Below, one piece after another: positions 16,600 through 27,235 of a DNA stretch of 64,000 nt. A program made the position numbers and the translations under genes. The notes beneath the pieces were generated by a model. The model was not told where the DNA came from and ran no database searches. It worked only from the letters and a program-made list of their open reading frames with translations. The stretch's first letter is position 1; each line of letters begins with the position of its first letter. The DNA lies in assembly GCF_017916255.1 (NCBI RefSeq), contig NZ_CP072827.1:2852001-2916000 (forward strand). The letters are read 5' to 3'. The stretch comes from Streptomyces mobaraensis NBRC 13819 = DSM 40847 (GTDB taxonomy: Bacteria > Actinomycetota > Actinomycetes > Streptomycetales > Streptomycetaceae).

Positions 16600-19500
16600 A
16601 TGCAGATCCGGCTGACCGTCCTCGGGCCGTCGCTCGGCGGCCACGCCGCGCACGCCTGCGACGTTCTGGTGACCGCCCCGGCGGGCACCGCCCTCGCCGG
16701 CGTGACCAGCGGCCTGGCCGCCGTTCTGGCCGCGGCCGGTTCCGACCTCGGTACCGGAGCCGTCGCCGTCTACGCGGGCGCCGAGCGGCTGGACGCCCAG
16801 CGCTGTGCGCTGGGCGAGCCCCCGCTGATCGACGGCGCGGTGCTCTCCCTCGGCGCCCCCGCCGATCCCGAGCGGCACCCCACCACACCCCTCGCCCTGC
16901 TGGCGGAGACCACCGCCCGGCTCCACGTGGTCTCCGGGCCGGACGCGGGCGGGGTGCACCTGCTGCACGGCGGCGAGGTCCGCGTCGGCCGCTCCTCGGC
17001 GGCCGACATCCCGGTGGACGACCCGGACGTCTCCCGGCTGCACTGCGCGGTCACCCTGGGCGACGACGGCCGCGTGACCCTCCACGACCTCGGTTCGACC
17101 AACGGCACCACCCTGGACGCGACCCCGGTCGACGAACGGCCCGTGCCGTTCCGCCCCGGGGCACTGCTCCGCGCGGGCGAATCGACCCTCGTCTTGCACG
17201 GTCCCGACGGCACGGACGGCCGCTCCGCCCATACCGCCGCCGCACCCGGCGGAACGGCGGGGGAGCCCGGCTCGCCCTTGCTCCTGCCCACCTCACCCGA
17301 CGGCGAGGGACACCTTCGGGTGACGCCCCGAGCACACCGTCCGACGGCCGTCACCCGGACGGATGCTCCCGGGGCCCGGGGCGCGGACACGGGCCACCGT
17401 CCGGGTGGGCACGCGGCGACCGGCATGGGCGGGACAGCCGCGACTGCCGGGATCACCAGGGCTGCCGGGGCCGCTGTGACGCACGCGCCGCCGCGTGCCG
17501 CCGCGGGTGCTGCGAGTGCTGCGATTGCCGGGGCGGCCGGGGGGAGCGCGCCGGTGCTGCCCGACGGGCGGTCCGCCGACACGGGGACGGACGCGCGCGG
17601 GGACGCGCAGGAGCACGCGGCGACGCCCGGCCGCACCGCGCGCTCCGCTGGTACCGCCGCGATGGGTACGGGCGTTGGAACACACGACCTGCCGCACGGC
17701 GGCACCGGCTCCGCACCGGCCACGCCCGGCGGGCAACCCGCCGCCGCCTTGGGAGCGGACACGCCTGAAGACGCGCGGGAACGTACGGAGACACTCGGCC
17801 GCGCTCCGCATCCCGCCGGGACCGCCGGGACCGCCGGGACCGCCGGGACCGCCGGGACCGCCGGGACCGCCGGGACCGCCGGGACCGCCGGGACCGCCGG
17901 GACCGCCGGGACCGCCGGGACCGCCGGGACCGCCGGGACCGCCGGGACCGCCGGGACCGCCGGGACCGCCGGGACCGCCGGGACCGCCGGGACCGCCGGG
18001 ACCGCCGGGACCGCCGGGACCGCCGGGACCGCCGGGACCGCCGGGACCGCCGGGACCGCGAGTGGAACGGCGTTCGCCGGGGCGGGTTTCGCCGATTCCC
18101 TGCCGAATCCCCGCCCCCGCACCACCGGTTCCCAGAGCGACCACGGCCCCGGCACGGCGCAGTTGTCCGTAACCGCCGGCACGCCTCACGGGCCCCGTGC
18201 CGCCGACTCGGCGCCCGGCACGCGGCCCGCCACCGCCCGCACGGACGCCGGCTCGCGGCCCGGCGCGCGCGGTGACACGGCGGCCGAAGCCGGGCACAAC
18301 CTCGCGGCGGGCACCGGGGACGGCCGGCCGCAGACCGCGGCGGGGCGCCTGCCCGGCGAGGACCACGGCACACACGGCCGCGGAGTGGCGGTGCACGCCC
18401 AACGGCACCTCGCTGCCGAGCACTTCGGAGGTTCCCGGAGGGAAACCGCCGAAACGGCGGCATACCCGACCCAGGGACGGGGGCGCGGTACCCGCGACGG
18501 CGCGACGACCGCACCGGACGCCCCCCGCGAGGACCTGCTCGCACCGGACGAGGTACGTGAGGCGAGCCGCACAGGAGTGACGCCCGGGGCGACCGGGCAG
18601 CGGCAAGGGACGTCGGCGCAGGGTGCTCACACGGCACGCCCCGACCACGCCGCCCGCGTGGACGGCCAGGCACCCGGTGCGGCGCCCCACGCGGGCTTCG
18701 AAGGCCGTGCGGCGCACGCCGGCGGGCCGACGGTCGGCGGGTCGGCACCGTCGTACGGGCCCACGGCCGCCGACGGCGGCGGACGGACGACGGCCCCGGT
18801 CCACTCGGCAGGGCCCGGGACCCCCACCGGGCACGGTGGCGCATCGGCACCGTCCGCGCCCCGAACGAGCGGATCCGCTCAAGACGCGTCGGAGCGTACG
18901 GACACCGGTGGCCGGACGCCGGACACGGCCGGGCATGGGCACCGACCGTCCGCGCCGGACGGGAGGCGCGGCCTCGACCGTGCCCAGGCAGCCGGCCCGG
19001 GCGCGTCCCCGCGAGCCGAGTCCCGGCGGGAAGGCGGACGAGGCAGGGAAGCCGGAACCGACGCCGACCCCCGTCCCGGTGCCGGCTCAGGCGCAACACC
19101 GGCCGACAGCCGTACCGACGGCGCGACTTCACGCACGGACGGCCCGGCTCCGGCCGGTCACGGCCACGGGGCCGACGCCCCCACGCCGCGACGAGGAGCC
19201 GCGGGCTACGACGGCCCTTCGGCGGGTGCGCCGACTCAGGACTTCCACTTCCAAGGAGCCCCCGACGGGTCGAACAGCCCCTCCTCACGCCACACCGCTC
19301 CGGCGTCGGCCGGGACGCGAGGCGCGCAGGGCGCCCGTCCCGCCCGTCCGTCGGACGGGCAGTCGGCGAACACCGGAGCGTCCTCGGCGGTGTTCGACGG
19401 CCGTGGCCCCCGCGTCCCCGCGGCCACCGACTCCTCCGAACGCAGCACGCACGCGCGCGGATTCAGGGCTGAGAGCGGCGTCTCCGGGAGCGGTTCCTCG

Positions 19501-22500
19501 GCGGGCGACGCGGAAGCGCTCGGCACCGCTCGGCGCGCCGTCGCGCACCACGGCGACCTCACGACGGCCGACAGCCGCCGCACCGCCTCGGGCACGAGCA
19601 TCCCCGGGCAGGCCACGCCCGCGAACGGCACCGAGGCATCGGGGCGCACCGCGTCCACCTCCTCGGCTGGACACCGGGCCGACGGCTCGTCAGGCGTCGT
19701 GGAGGGCTCCGGAGGCGGGCGACGCGCGTCAGACGCCGGGCTGTCGGCGTCCGGCCGGCCGGACGCCCGAACAGCGGAGATCGCCACGCCCGCGAGCGGC
19801 ATGCGGCAGAACACGGGTACGCGCACGGGCACGACGAGCACCGGTACCGCCCGCTTCGCCACGGCGCCCACGGCCGACGAATCCCGCACCACCACTCTGC
19901 CCAGCCACTCCGGCCACACAACGCCTCACGTCCCCCAACAGCCCCGCACAGAGCACCGGGACGCCGCGCCCGCCACCACTCCGGACGCACCGTCCGGGGC
20001 CGGCCGCCCCTCCTGGGCCTCCGACCACCTCCGGCCGCACACCACGTCGGCCTCCGCAACCGGCCACGCGTCGGGCACCGATCACGCGCCGAGCACCGCC
20101 AGGGAAGCGGGCCCGGCGCACGCCCCGGCCTCACCGACCACGGACCACCGGGGAGCGGCACACCTCCGTTCCTCGTCGTCCGAGCCCGCCACTGCCGCCC
20201 CCACCCCCGGCGAACCCGGCAGAATGCAGCACCGGACCGACGCGCTCGCGGCACCCGCGCCTCGGGTCACCGCCCGCGTCCCCGCCGGACAACCGGAGGC
20301 CGCCGAACACACTCCGTTCCCCGGCCCCCGTCACACGGACGGAAACCCCACCGCCCCCGCACCGGCGCCGACCCCCGACGCCACTGACGCCGGCTCCCCC
20401 GCACCCGCGCCCGGGAAGCGACCCCGCGGCCGTGGCATAGCGGCCTGGGCGCGCCGTCTCACCGGCGGCCGCGGCGACCGTCATCCGCAGGCCGCCGAAG
20501 CCGACGGCGGCGCCGACGAGGCCGCCCTCCCCTCGCCGACCGGGACGGCCGCGCCGGCGGCCACCGGCCGCGCCGATGCCCGCGGCGCCGCCGCGACCGC
20601 CGCGAGCCTGCGCGAGCGCTGGCCGGACCCGGCCGCCGTGCTGCTCACGGCGCTCGGCCCGGGCCCACGCCTGTGGGAGCGCGGCCCGGACCACGCGGAC
20701 CTGCTGACCGTCCGCCTGGGCACGGCCGACCGCTACGCCCCCGCCCCGGACACGCCCACCGGGCGCACCCTGCTGCCCGCCGTCCCCGTCACCGTCGCCC
20801 TGCGGCAGACGGGTTCGCTCGGGCTGGCCGGACCCCGGGGACGGCTGGCCGGGCTGGCCCGCTCGGCCCTCGCCCACCTCGCGGCCCTGCACTCGCCGTC
20901 GGTGCTGGAGTTCGTCCTGATCGCCGCCGACCCGGCCCGTCCCGCGGACCGGCGGCAGGCGGAGTGGGCCTGGCTGGGCTGGCTCCCGCACCTCCGCCCG
21001 GCGCACGGCCAGGACTGCCGGCTGCTGGTCGCCTACGACCGGGAGCAGGCCGCGGCGCGCGTCGCCGAGCTGGTGCGCCGGCTGGACGACGGTCCGCTCG
21101 GCCCCGGCTGGCCGACCGCGCCCCCGGAGGACGTCGCGGCGGCGGCCAACCGCCACCCCGGGCCGTACACGGTGGTGATCGTGGACGGTGACCCGGGCAC
21201 GTCCGCGCTCCGCGAGACCGTCGCCCGGCTGGCCGCCCGCGGCGCCGCCGCGGGTATCCATCTGGTCTGCCTCGCCGAGGCGCCGGCGACGACGGCCAGT
21301 TCCCCGGTCTCGGCCGCGCTGGAGACCGCCGCCGCCGGCTCCCCCGCGTTCCCGCACTGCGGTGCGGTGGCGCTGCTCGGCGGCGATGTGGCCACGGTGG
21401 TCCAGGTCATCGAGCGGGCCGCGCCGCCGGGCGACCGGTCCGGCTCCACGCCGCCGCCCGGCGGCTCGGTCGTGGCCGCGGTGGACGCCGTGTCCGGCGC
21501 CTGGGCGGAGCGGTTCGCCCGGGCCCTCGCGCCGCTGCGGGTCACCGACGCCGACCCGACGGGCCGTTCGGCGCGCGTCGCCGCCCTGCCCAGGACCGCG
21601 CGGCTGCTGGACGAGCTCGGCCTGGCCCGGGCCACCCCCGCCTCGCTGACCGCCCGCTGGGCCGAGGCCACCGACCCGGGCAGCCGCCCCGGCGGCCACG
21701 CCGTCGCCGTCCTCGGCGCGGGCCCGCACGGTCCGCTCGCCGTCGACCTGGCGGCCGACGGCCCGCACCTGCTGGTCGAGGGCGGCCCGGGCAGCGGCAA
21801 GACGGAGCTGCTGCGCTCGCTGGCCGCCTCGCTCGCCGCGGCCGACCGGCCGGACCGGCTGTCCCTCGTCCTGGTGGACGGCGCGGCGGCCGAACGCGGC
21901 GAGGGCCTGCGCGTCTGTACGGACCTGCCGCACGTCTCGACCTACCTGGCCGCCTCCGACCCGGTCCGGATGCGGGAGTTCGCGCAGGCCCTCGGCTCGG
22001 AGCTGAAACGCCGCGCCGAGCTGCTGGGCACGCTCGACTTCACCGCCTGGCACGAGCGGCACGCCCCGCCGCCGCCCCAGGTCGTGAGCCCGCGGCGGTC
22101 CGGCGAGCCGTCCTCCGGCGACCTCGACTCGCCCCCCACCGGCACCCTCCGGCTGCGCCCCGCGCGGAGCGGCGACACCGCCGCCCGGACGGCGGAGACC
22201 GCGCTGCCACGGCTCGTCGTGCTGGTCGACGACTACGACGCGCTGGTCGCGCCGGCGCTCGGCAGCACCGGCCGACCGGCCGCCGGTTCGGTGGTCCGGG
22301 CCCTGGAGGCCGTCGCCCGGGACGGTGAGCGGCTCGGCATCCACCTGGTCGCCGCCTCCGGCCGCCCGGACCGCACCGAGGGCACGGAGGCCGCCGAACG
22401 GGCCGCGCTGCGCGTCGCGCTGGAGATCGCCCCGGCCGAGGCCGGGGCCCAGGGCGACGGCGGGCCGGCGCCCGGCCGGGGCCGGCTGCGCCGCCCCGAC

Positions 22501-22731
22501 GACGAGGCCGCGACCCCGTTCCAGGCGGGCCGGGTCACCGGCCGCATCCCCCGTACGGCGACGCTCCGCCCGACCGTGGTCCCGCTGGACTGGCAGCGCA
22601 TGGGCGATCCGCCGACCCGGCGGCCGGTGCGCGAACTGGGCAACGGCCCGACGGACCTGGCCCTGCTCGCCAGCGCCCTACAGCGGGCCGCCCAGTCGGC
22701 GGGCGCCGGCCCGGCGCCGTCCCTGCTGTAG
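16600..22731 (+). CDS. Giant FHA-domain protein with C-terminal EccC/FtsK-like ATPase domain
   Basis: A 2043-residue protein in three parts. Residues 1-90 resemble the N-terminal accessory part of FHA secretion ATPases; residues about 108-202 are an FHA domain ([23 protein letters not shown] ... DLGSTNGT), which binds phosphothreonine. About 1100 residues of Ala/Gly/Thr/Ser/Pro/Arg/His low complexity follow. From residue about 1337 ([17 protein letters not shown] ... LWERGPD) the sequence is EccC/FtsK-like, with a Walker [10 protein letters not shown] at about 1728 and an acidic Walker B (VVLVDDYD) at about 1872. No membrane segment is seen, unlike EccC and EssC. ATG 16600 follows GGAAGGG. 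Divergent from two kinases, it is probably read by them through the FHA domain. Whether it secretes, pumps or only scaffolds is unknown. Confidence 0.85.
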   Translation: MQIRLTVLGPSLGGHAAHACDVLVTAPAGTALAGVTSGLAAVLAAAGSDLGTGAVAVYAGAERLDAQRCALGEPPLIDGAVLSLGAPADPERHPTTPLALLAETTARLHVVSGPDAGGVHLLHGGEVRVGRSSAADIPVDDPDVSRLHCAVTLGDDGRVTLHDLGSTNGTTLDATPVDERPVPFRPGALLRAGESTLVLHGPDGTDGRSAHTAAAPGGTAGEPGSPLLLPTSPDGEGHLRVTPRAHRPTAVTRTDAPGARGADTGHRPGGHAATGMGGTAATAGITRAAGAAVTHAPPRAAAGAASAAIAGAAGGSAPVLPDGRSADTGTDARGDAQEHAATPGRTARSAGTAAMGTGVGTHDLPHGGTGSAPATPGGQPAAALGADTPEDARERTETLGRAPHPAGTAGTAGTAGTAGTAGTAGTAGTAGTAGTAGTAGTAGTAGTAGTAGTAGTAGTAGTAGTAGTAGTAGTAGTAGTAGTAGTASGTAFAGAGFADSLPNPRPRTTGSQSDHGPGTAQLSVTAGTPHGPRAADSAPGTRPATARTDAGSRPGARGDTAAEAGHNLAAGTGDGRPQTAAGRLPGEDHGTHGRGVAVHAQRHLAAEHFGGSRRETAETAAYPTQGRGRGTRDGATTAPDAPREDLLAPDEVREASRTGVTPGATGQRQGTSAQGAHTARPDHAARVDGQAPGAAPHAGFEGRAAHAGGPTVGGSAPSYGPTAADGGGRTTAPVHSAGPGTPTGHGGASAPSAPRTSGSAQDASERTDTGGRTPDTAGHGHRPSAPDGRRGLDRAQAAGPGASPRAESRREGGRGREAGTDADPRPGAGSGATPADSRTDGATSRTDGPAPAGHGHGADAPTPRRGAAGYDGPSAGAPTQDFHFQGAPDGSNSPSSRHTAPASAGTRGAQGARPARPSDGQSANTGASSAVFDGRGPRVPAATDSSERSTHARGFRAESGVSGSGSSAGDAEALGTARRAVAHHGDLTTADSRRTASGTSIPGQATPANGTEASGRTASTSSAGHRADGSSGVVEGSGGGRRASDAGLSASGRPDARTAEIATPASGMRQNTGTRTGTTSTGTARFATAPTADESRTTTLPSHSGHTTPHVPQQPRTEHRDAAPATTPDAPSGAGRPSWASDHLRPHTTSASATGHASGTDHAPSTAREAGPAHAPASPTTDHRGAAHLRSSSSEPATAAPTPGEPGRMQHRTDALAAPAPRVTARVPAGQPEAAEHTPFPGPRHTDGNPTAPAPAPTPDATDAGSPAPAPGKRPRGRGIAAWARRLTGGRGDRHPQAAEADGGADEAALPSPTGTAAPAATGRADARGAAATAASLRERWPDPAAVLLTALGPGPRLWERGPDHADLLTVRLGTADRYAPAPDTPTGRTLLPAVPVTVALRQTGSLGLAGPRGRLAGLARSALAHLAALHSPSVLEFVLIAADPARPADRRQAEWAWLGWLPHLRPAHGQDCRLLVAYDREQAAARVAELVRRLDDGPLGPGWPTAPPEDVAAAANRHPGPYTVVIVDGDPGTSALRETVARLAARGAAAGIHLVCLAEAPATTASSPVSAALETAAAGSPAFPHCGAVALLGGDVATVVQVIERAAPPGDRSGSTPPPGGSVVAAVDAVSGAWAERFARALAPLRVTDADPTGRSARVAALPRTARLLDELGLARATPASLTARWAEATDPGSRPGGHAVAVLGAGPHGPLAVDLAADGPHLLVEGGPGSGKTELLRSLAASLAAADRPDRLSLVLVDGAAAERGEGLRVCTDLPHVSTYLAASDPVRMREFAQALGSELKRRAELLGTLDFTAWHERHAPPPPQVVSPRRSGEPSSGDLDSPPTGTLRLRPARSGDTAARTAETALPRLVVLVDDYDALVAPALGSTGRPAAGSVVRALEAVARDGERLGIHLVAASGRPDRTEGTEAAERAALRVALEIAPAEAGAQGDGGPAPGRGRLRRPDDEAATPFQAGRVTGRIPRTATLRPTVVPLDWQRMGDPPTRRPVRELGNGPTDLALLASALQRAAQSAGAGPAPSLL
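17821..18054. repeat. Perfect 9-bp minisatellite, 26 copies
   Basis: Twenty-six uninterrupted identical copies of ACCGCCGGG, with partial copies on both sides, inside the FHA-ATPase gene. They encode (Ala-Gly-Thr)n in the coding frame. Because the unit is three codons long, gain or loss of copies changes linker length without breaking the frame. Confidence 0.97.
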
Positions 22732-23497
22732 GCCGGGGCGACTGTGGGCCGGGGGGCTCGGCTTCGGGCCGGGCCTCCGGTGCGATCCGGCGGTTCCGCT
22801 GCGGGCGGAGGGGTCCCGCTACGGGCGGAGGCGCCCCGCTGCGGCCACCGGTGATCCGGCGCGGCGCCGTGCCGGGACCGGACGGCACGGACGGGAAGGC
22901 ACGCACCACCACCGGAAGGACGGACACGCCCCACCACCGGAAGACCGGCACGCGCCACCGCCGGAAAAACGGGCACGCCCCACCTGCGGAAGGGCGTTCA
23001 CGCGCCGTCGGCGCAAGGGCAGGCACGCGCCGACACCGGGAGGACGGACACGCCTCAACGCCGGAAGGACGGGCAGGCGCCACCGCCGAAAGAGCGGGCA
23101 CGCGCCACCACCGGAAAGATCCGCCCGGATCACCGGCACCCACCCCGGTGAACGCCCGTCGCCGCCGCGCACCCCGTTCCCGGCCCGGGAATCGCCCGCC
23201 ACCCCACGGCCCGCCCCCGGAACGGGAAGCCCCGCCGACACCCCGGGCGGAACCGGCGCCAACGGCACCTTCCAGCCCCTTCCGGACCCTTCCGCCCCAC
23301 CGTTCCCGCTCCTCCCCGGCCGTTCCCGGCCGTCGTCCACACGACATCACATCCCGGTCACGATCGGCGAGTTGACACCGGAGCCGCTATTGCGGGCACC
23401 TCCGGGGCGGCGTAGGACTGTCGCACGGGAGTGCGGTCGTACGGGGGACGACGTACGGGGCGGCCGTCCGCTGCGACCGGGCACGGAAGGGACGGCA
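22732..23497. other. Gene-free region containing a 25-bp tandem repeat, upstream of the sugar-binding protein gene
   Basis: Between the FHA-ATPase and the sugar ABC transporter lie 766 bp without a supported gene. The centre is a tandem repeat (listed separately). A TTGACA hexamer at 23372-23377 could be the -35 of the transporter promoter, but no good -10 stands at the right distance. Frames open through this region in several phases lack ribosome binding sites and are repeat-derived. Confidence 0.55.
22906..23128. repeat. 25-bp imperfect tandem repeat, nine copies
   Basis: Nine consecutive units start at 22906, 22931, 22955, 22980, 23005, 23030, 23055, 23080 and 23105. Each begins CCACC or a variant, has the core CCGGAAGGACGG and ends in CACGCC or CACGCG. 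All are 25 bp except the second (24 bp) and the last (about 24 bp, degraded). The period is not a multiple of three, so the block is unlikely to be coding. Confidence 0.9.
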
Positions 23498-24895
23498 ATG
23501 CGTACAACGCTGTGGAGGAACCGCGTGGCGCGCGGCGCGCTGGCGGTACTGGCCTCGGGCGCCCTGGCCCTGTCGGCGGCGGCCTGCGGCGGTGACGGGG
23601 ACGACGGCGGGAAGAAGGACGAGGAGAAGCCGAACGCCACCGCGTCCGGTTCGTCGGACGTCATACCGAACACCGTCCGGCTCCCCAAGCTCGACGGGCA
23701 GAAGATCAAGGTGACCGCCGTCTGGACCGGCGCCGAACAGGCCAACTTCACCAAGGTCCTGGACGAGTTCGCCAGGCGCACCGGCGCCTCGGTCTCGTAC
23801 GTCCCCAGCGGTGACGACATGTCGGCCTTCATCGGTTCGAAGGTCGCGGGCGGTGATCCGCCGGACGTCGCGCTCCTGCAACAGCCCGGCGCCCTGCGTG
23901 AGTTCGCGGAGAAGGGCTGGCTGAAACCGCTCTCCACCGAGGCCGCGGCGGAATTGCGGAAGAACTTCGCCAAGGGCTGGGTGGACCTCGGCTCCCACCA
24001 GGGCAAGCCGTACGGCGTCTACTTCAAGGCCAGCAACAAGTCGCTCGTCTGGTACAACACCAAGATCTTCGACGCCGCGGGCGTCAAGGAGCCGGCGACC
24101 TGGCCGGAGCTGATGAAGACGGCCCAGGCGATCGCCGACTACGGCGTCTCCCCGGTCTCGGTCGGCGGCGCGGACGGCTGGACGCTCACCGACTGGTTCG
24201 AGAACATCTACCTCTCCCAGGCCGGTCCCGAGAAGTACGACCAGTTGGCCGCGCACAAGATCAAGTGGACGGATCCGTCCGTCAAGGACGCCCTCACCAC
24301 GCTGGGGCAGCTGCTCGGCAAGAAGGAGTTGCTGGCGGGCGGCAACAGCGGCGCGCTCCAGACGCAGTTCCCCACCTCCGTCACCCAGACGTTCAGCGGC
24401 GGCGAGAAGGCGAAGGCCGCCCTGGTCTACGAGGGGGACTTCGCCGCCGCGAACATCACCGCCGCCAAGGCGAAGATCGGCACGGACGCCAAGGTCTTCC
24501 CGTTCCCGAAGGTGGGCGACCGGGCGCCGGTGGTCACCGGCGGCGACGTGGGCGTGGCGCTCAAGGACGGGCAGGCCGCGCAGGCGCTGCTGACCTTCCT
24601 GGCCTCGCCGGACGCGGCGCAGATCTGGGCCCACCGGGGCGGCTTCATCTCGGGCAACAAGAACCTGGACCTCGCCGCCTATCCGGACGACACCCAGCGG
24701 AAGATCGCCAAGGCGCTGGTCGACTCCGGCGACGCGTTCCGGTTCGACATGTCCGACCAGGCGCCGGCGGCCTTCGGCGGCAAGCCGGGCCAGGGCGAGT
24801 GGAAGGCCCTCCAGGACTTCCTGCGGAACCCGGCGGACGTGGCGGGCATCCAGCAGCGGCTGGAGGCCGACGCGGCCAAGGCGTTCAAGAACTGA
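23498..24895 (+). CDS. ABC sugar transporter substrate-binding lipoprotein
   Basis: A 465-residue extracellular binding protein of the carbohydrate (CUT1) type. A lipoprotein signal is present: MRTTLWRNRVARGALAVLAS followed by GALALSAAAC and a Gly/Asp-rich tether (GGDGDDGGKKDEEK). The mature part has the family pattern: KVTAVWTGAEQANFTKVLDEFARRTG, DVALLQQPGALREFAEKGWL, then KPYGVYFKASNKSLVWYNTKIFDAAGV. GGAAGGG stands about seven bases before ATG 23498. It heads an operon with two permeases and no ATPase; in Streptomyces such importers usually borrow the shared ATPase MsiK. The sugar is not evident; the closest feel is alpha-glucoside or oligosaccharide binding proteins. Confidence 0.93.
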   Translation: MRTTLWRNRVARGALAVLASGALALSAAACGGDGDDGGKKDEEKPNATASGSSDVIPNTVRLPKLDGQKIKVTAVWTGAEQANFTKVLDEFARRTGASVSYVPSGDDMSAFIGSKVAGGDPPDVALLQQPGALREFAEKGWLKPLSTEAAAELRKNFAKGWVDLGSHQGKPYGVYFKASNKSLVWYNTKIFDAAGVKEPATWPELMKTAQAIADYGVSPVSVGGADGWTLTDWFENIYLSQAGPEKYDQLAAHKIKWTDPSVKDALTTLGQLLGKKELLAGGNSGALQTQFPTSVTQTFSGGEKAKAALVYEGDFAAANITAAKAKIGTDAKVFPFPKVGDRAPVVTGGDVGVALKDGQAAQALLTFLASPDAAQIWAHRGGFISGNKNLDLAAYPDDTQRKIAKALVDSGDAFRFDMSDQAPAAFGGKPGQGEWKALQDFLRNPADVAGIQQRLEADAAKAFKN

Positions 24896-24908
24896 CGGGC
24901 CCGGTCCC

Positions 24909-26267
24909 ATGAGCTCCGTCACGACGGGGGTCCCACCGGGCCCCGGCACCGTGCCGCCGGCGCGCGAGCGGCGGGGGCGGCGGACCGTCCTGGGCACGCG
25001 CCCCTGGGTGGCCGCCCTGTTCCTGCTGCCCGCGCTGGCCCTGCTGGGCGCGCTGGTCGTCTACCCGATCGGCTGGTCCGTCCACCGCAGTCTCTTCGAC
25101 GCCTCGGGCGACGGCTTCGTAGGGCTGGACAACTACCACGAGGTCTTCTCCGACGACCGGATCCGCACCGCCCTGAAGAACAACGTCATCTGGGTCGTCG
25201 TCGCCCCCAGCATCGCCACCGTCCTCGGTCTGATCTTCGCCGTGCTGACCGAACGGGTGCGCTGGGGAACGGCGTTCAAGATGATCGTCTTCATGCCGAT
25301 GGCGATCTCCATGCTCGCCGCGGGCATCATCTTCCGCCTGGTGTACGAGCAGGACCCGGACCGCGGCGTCGCCAACGCCGTGTGGGTCGGCATCCACGAC
25401 ACCTTCTCGGAACCCGCGCCCTACCCGGGCGCGCGCCCCCGGCCCAACGGCGACCTGACCGCCGCCTCCGACGGCTCGTTCACCTCCAAGTCGGTACTGC
25501 GGCAGGGCAGCCCGACGGCGGTGCCGCTGGTGGCGGTGAAGCCGGAGGACGCCAAGGGGGCGCGGGACGCCGTGCCCGCCCGGCCCGAGCCGGGGAAGGT
25601 GACGGGTACCGTCTGGCTGGACTTCGTCCGGGGCGGCGGCGGCACGCCGGGCCGGATCGACCCGGGCGAGAAGGCCCTGTCGGGCATCACCGTGCGGGCC
25701 GTGAAGGACGGCCGGACGGTGGCCTCCGCCACCACCGCCGCCGACGGGACGTTCACGCTTCCCGCGCAGGCCGACGGCGCCCGGCTGTGGCTCCCCGCGG
25801 ACAACTTCGCCGAACGCTACCGCGGCGCCGAATGGCTCGGCCCGACGCTGGTCACCCCCTCGATCATCGGCGCGTACATCTGGATGTGGGCCGGCTTCGC
25901 GATGGTGCTCATCGCGGCGGGCCTGGCGGGCGTGCCCCGCGAACTCCTGGAGGCCGCGCGGGTGGACGGCGCCAATGAATGGCAGGTCTTCCGCCGGGTC
26001 ACCGTGCCGCTGCTGGCGCCCGTGCTCGGGGTCGTCGTCATCACGCTGGTGATCAACGTCTTGAAGATCTTCGACCTCGTGTACATCATCGCCCCCGGCT
26101 CCAGCCTGCCGGACGCCAATGTGCTGGCGCTCCAGCTCTACCAGTCGTCCTTCGGCACGGCCGTCAACCAGGGCCTGGGCAGCGCCATCGCCGTGCTCCT
26201 GCTGTTGCTGGTGCTGCCGGTGGTGATCGTGAACATCCGGCGCATGCGTAAGGAGCGGCGGCGATGA
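24909..26267 (+). CDS. ABC sugar transporter permease 1 with an inserted extracytoplasmic Cna-B-like domain
   Basis: A CUT1 inner-membrane permease, 452 residues instead of the usual 290-320. Membrane segments are at about 33-55, 94-114, 125-145, then 317-338 and further C-terminal ones. The ATPase-contact loop is EAARVDGANEWQVFRRVTVP. The extra 140 residues (about 165-305) lie between the third and fourth membrane segments, in a loop predicted outside. The end of the insert reads like a carboxypeptidase-regulatory/Cna-B fold: GTVWLDFVRGG..., KALSGITVRAVKDG, TTAADGTFTLPA. The gene starts 13 bp after the binding protein gene and overlaps the next permease by ATGA, so the three are one operon. 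Confidence 0.92.
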   Translation: MSSVTTGVPPGPGTVPPARERRGRRTVLGTRPWVAALFLLPALALLGALVVYPIGWSVHRSLFDASGDGFVGLDNYHEVFSDDRIRTALKNNVIWVVVAPSIATVLGLIFAVLTERVRWGTAFKMIVFMPMAISMLAAGIIFRLVYEQDPDRGVANAVWVGIHDTFSEPAPYPGARPRPNGDLTAASDGSFTSKSVLRQGSPTAVPLVAVKPEDAKGARDAVPARPEPGKVTGTVWLDFVRGGGGTPGRIDPGEKALSGITVRAVKDGRTVASATTAADGTFTLPAQADGARLWLPADNFAERYRGAEWLGPTLVTPSIIGAYIWMWAGFAMVLIAAGLAGVPRELLEAARVDGANEWQVFRRVTVPLLAPVLGVVVITLVINVLKIFDLVYIIAPGSSLPDANVLALQLYQSSFGTAVNQGLGSAIAVLLLLLVLPVVIVNIRRMRKERRR

Positions 26268-27175
26268 CCACTGCGGACCCCCTCACCGGCGCACCCGCGC
26301 CCTCCGTCGCCTCCGTGCGGCCCCGGCCGTCCCTGCCCGCCAGGTTGGCCTCCCGCCTCGGCGGCGGCGTCACCCGGTTCTTCCTCGTCGCCGTCGGGCT
26401 GTTCTGGCTGATGCCGACGGTCGGCCTGCTCCTCTCCTCGCTCCGCGACCGGTCGGACATCGCATCCTCCGGGTGGTGGAAGGTCTTCAGCCACCCGGGG
26501 CAGCTGACGACGTCGAGCTACGACACGCTGTTCCACAACGACAAGGTGATGCACTCGCTGCTCACCACCACCTTCATCACCGTGCCGGCGACGGTCCTGG
26601 TGATCCTCGTCGGCGCGTTCGCGGGCTACGCCTTCGCCTGGCTCGACTTCCCGGGCCGGGACTGGTGGTTCATGGCCGTCGTCGCCCTCCTCGTGGTGCC
26701 CGTCCAGGTTGCCCTCATCCCGGTGGCGAAGCTCTTCAACACCCTCGGCATCTTCGAGACGACCGCGGGCGTGGTGCTCTTCCACACGGCGTTCGGACTG
26801 CCGTTCGCCATCTTCCTGTTGCGCAACTTCTTCGCCGAGATCCCCCGCGAGCTCCTGGAGGCGGCCCGGCTGGACGGCGCGGGCGAGTTCCGCCTGTTCT
26901 TCCGGGTGGTGCTGCCGCTGGGCGGGCCGGCCATCGCCTCCCTGGGGATCTTCCAGTTCCTCTGGGTGTGGAACGACATGCTGGTCGGCCTGATCTTCGC
27001 GGACAGCGCCAACCCCCCGATCACCGTGGCACTCCAGCAGCAGGTACGGCAGTTCGGCGACAACGTGGACATCCTCGCCTCGGGCGCCTTCCTCTCCATG
27101 ATCGTGCCGCTGGCGGTGTTCTTCGCCTTCCAACGGCAGTTCGTCAGCGGGGTGATGGCGGGCGCGGTGAAGTAG
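26264..27175 (+). CDS. ABC sugar transporter permease 2
   Basis: The second CUT1 permease, 303 residues, normal length. About six membrane segments can be seen, beginning VTRFFLVAVGLFWLMPTVG, and the ATPase-contact motif is ELLEAARLDGAGEFRLFFRVVLPLGGPA. It begins within the stop codon of permease 1 (ATGA), which implies translational coupling. No ATP-binding subunit or LacI-type regulator follows. The next gene is convergent, 60 bp away. Confidence 0.94.
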   Translation: MTTADPLTGAPAPSVASVRPRPSLPARLASRLGGGVTRFFLVAVGLFWLMPTVGLLLSSLRDRSDIASSGWWKVFSHPGQLTTSSYDTLFHNDKVMHSLLTTTFITVPATVLVILVGAFAGYAFAWLDFPGRDWWFMAVVALLVVPVQVALIPVAKLFNTLGIFETTAGVVLFHTAFGLPFAIFLLRNFFAEIPRELLEAARLDGAGEFRLFFRVVLPLGGPAIASLGIFQFLWVWNDMLVGLIFADSANPPITVALQQQVRQFGDNVDILASGAFLSMIVPLAVFFAFQRQFVSGVMAGAVK

Positions 27176-27235
27176 CGCGACACCCGGCGGCAGGGGGCGG
27201 ACGGACGAGCGCCGGCCGCGCCCCTCCCCCGCCGG

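Noticed and set aside
22906..23128. The 25-bp repeats as a CRISPR array
   Set aside because: Copies are head-to-tail without unique spacers, diverge from each other, and no cas genes are present.
22851..23375. A 174-codon frame through the 25-bp repeats
   Set aside because: The repeat period is not a multiple of three, so the frame encodes a different peptide from each unit to the next; no ribosome binding site.
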